Source of the DNA: Corynebacterium sp.
GTDB taxonomy: Bacteria > Actinomycetota > Actinomycetes > Mycobacteriales > Mycobacteriaceae
Reading direction: 5' to 3'
DNA length: 14,502 nt
Assembly (NCBI RefSeq): GCF_030530965.1
Contig: NZ_JAUMTY010000040.1
Coordinates: 5,901 to 20,402 of the forward strand
The position numbers and the translations under genes are program-made. The notes beneath the pieces are model-generated. The model was given only the letters and a program-made list of their open reading frames with translations, had not been told where the DNA came from and ran no database searches. Positions within the stretch are counted from its first letter, which is position 1. Every line of letters begins with the position of its first letter. Positions 13,656 through 14,502 of this stretch are shown here, in pieces.

Positions 13656-14501
13656 ATGTCATTCCGCCGTCGGAAGAAGAAAATCCCCGCCAAAACACCG
13701 GACGAGCTCGACCAGATGGAACGCGCCGGCGCCATCGTCGGCAATGCTCTCGTCGCCGTGAAGAACGCGGCCAAACCGGGAGTGAGCTTGCTTGAGCTCA
13801 ACGCGGTCGCCGAAAGTGTTATCCGTGACGCAGGTGCCATACCCACCTTCTTGGGTTATGGGGGATTCCCCGCGTCCATTTGTGCGTCGCGCAACGACGT
13901 CGTCGTTCACGGAATCCCCACTTCCGACGAAGTGCTGGAAGAAGGGGACTACATCTCTATCGACTGCGGCGCGACGTTGAACGGCTGGGTCGGCGACAGC
14001 GCCTGGTCATTCGGCATCGGCAAAGACGGTGCGTTGCAAGGCGACGAGTTGCCCGACGACCCCGAATCCCCCGCGGGCGGCTCGCTCCGTTCATTGGATA
14101 AAGCGACCCAGGACGTGCTTGCCGCGGGTATCCGCGCCATGGTCCCCGGAGCCCGGCTGACCGACGTATCCCACGCACTGGAAATGGCCACGCGCGACGC
14201 GGAAAAGAAATACGGCGTGTCCTTGGGAATTGTCGACGGCTACGGCGGGCACGGAATCGGCCACGAAATGCACGAGGACCCTTACCTGGCGAATGAGGGC
14301 CCGGCCGGTCGCGGGCCGCTGATCCAAGAGGGATCCGTGCTGGCGATCGAACCAATGCTGACCTTAGGCACCTATGACACTGCCGTTCTTGACGATGACT
14401 GGACAGTGATCACTACCGACGGAACGTGGTCCTCGCACTGGGAACACACAGTGGCGGCAACGGCCGACGGACCACGCATTTTGACGCCACGGCCGGAGTA
14501 G
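13656..14501 (+). CDS. map: Methionine aminopeptidase, type I
   Basis: A 281-residue complete enzyme that removes the initiator methionine from nascent proteins. All metal ligands are seen: D103 and D114 (11 apart), H199 in GHGIG, E232 in IEPML and E263 in WEHT. The substrate-contact histidines H85 (VVHGIP) and H206 are also present. Spacings match E. coli MetAP except between the second aspartate and the first metal histidine (85 residues here, 63 in E. coli). There is therefore an insert of about 22 residues, Asp/Glu/Gly-rich, around residues 121-140. ATG 13656 gives the MSFRRRKKKIPAKTPDEL start normal for corynebacteria; GTG 13647 is three codons earlier and less likely. In related genomes map follows adk directly; here a transporter operon lies between them. 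Confidence 0.96.
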   Translation: MSFRRRKKKIPAKTPDELDQMERAGAIVGNALVAVKNAAKPGVSLLELNAVAESVIRDAGAIPTFLGYGGFPASICASRNDVVVHGIPTSDEVLEEGDYISIDCGATLNGWVGDSAWSFGIGKDGALQGDELPDDPESPAGGSLRSLDKATQDVLAAGIRAMVPGARLTDVSHALEMATRDAEKKYGVSLGIVDGYGGHGIGHEMHEDPYLANEGPAGRGPLIQEGSVLAIEPMLTLGTYDTAVLDDDWTVITTDGTWSSHWEHTVAATADGPRILTPRPE

Positions 14502-14502
14502 A

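Noticed and set aside
1..14502. CRISPR arrays, tRNA or rRNA genes, insertion sequences, prophage or toxin-antitoxin genes
   Set aside because: I saw no spaced repeat arrays, cloverleaf sequences, transposase motifs or phage proteins. Apart from the gene-free stretches described, the window is filled by the listed genes.

Overview
This window looks like a chromosomal segment of a Corynebacterium-type actinobacterium. GC content is moderately high (an estimate by eye, not computed). The ribosomal proteins closely resemble the corynebacterial versions I remember, S5 has the Arg/Asn/Asp-rich N-terminal extension common in that group, and adenylate kinase is the short-LID form. I cannot name a species. 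The backbone is the distal part of the spc ribosomal-protein operon with secY, adk and map. It is interrupted by two blocks of surface and nutrient-uptake genes.

Region 1 (1-4952) is accessory cargo upstream of rpsH. It holds a secreted PAP2-family phosphatase, a Tat-exported PhoD-family phosphatase/phosphodiesterase, a solitary Tat-exported lipoprotein of the iron/siderophore-binding type, and, convergent with these, a small cupin protein. The first two probably act outside the membrane to release phosphate. The third probably captures a metal chelate and has no permease beside it. A 491-base gene-free stretch (4953-5443) follows and forms the leader of the ribosomal block.

Region 2 (5444-8118) is a tight co-directional ribosomal block: rpsH, rplF, rplR, rpsE, rpmD, rplO. 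It ends in a clear intrinsic terminator (8245-8285) inside a highly structured 286-base spacer.

Region 3 (8405-10289) is secY-adk, with one base between the genes, closed by a textbook terminator at 10350-10374.

Region 4 (10290-13565) is a complete ABC importer for iron-siderophore-type substrates: lipoprotein receptor, FecCD-type permease and ATPase. The genes are nearly touching or overlap by one base. The promoter region is unusually rich in repeats: a 44-bp imperfect palindrome, a direct repeat of AACGTGGG and a DtxR-like operator. As I recall, adk and map are adjacent in other corynebacteria, so this looks like a cassette inserted between them.

Region 5 (13656-14501) is map, complete, with a possible leaderless promoter of its own.

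The strongest leads are (i) uptake and phosphatase genes lodged at two joints of an essential operon, and (ii) possible shared iron regulation of the two substrate-binding proteins, suggested by DtxR-like sequences and a common ACGTGGG element. I found no RNA genes, CRISPR arrays, insertion sequences or prophage genes. Regulatory calls are by eye and unscored.
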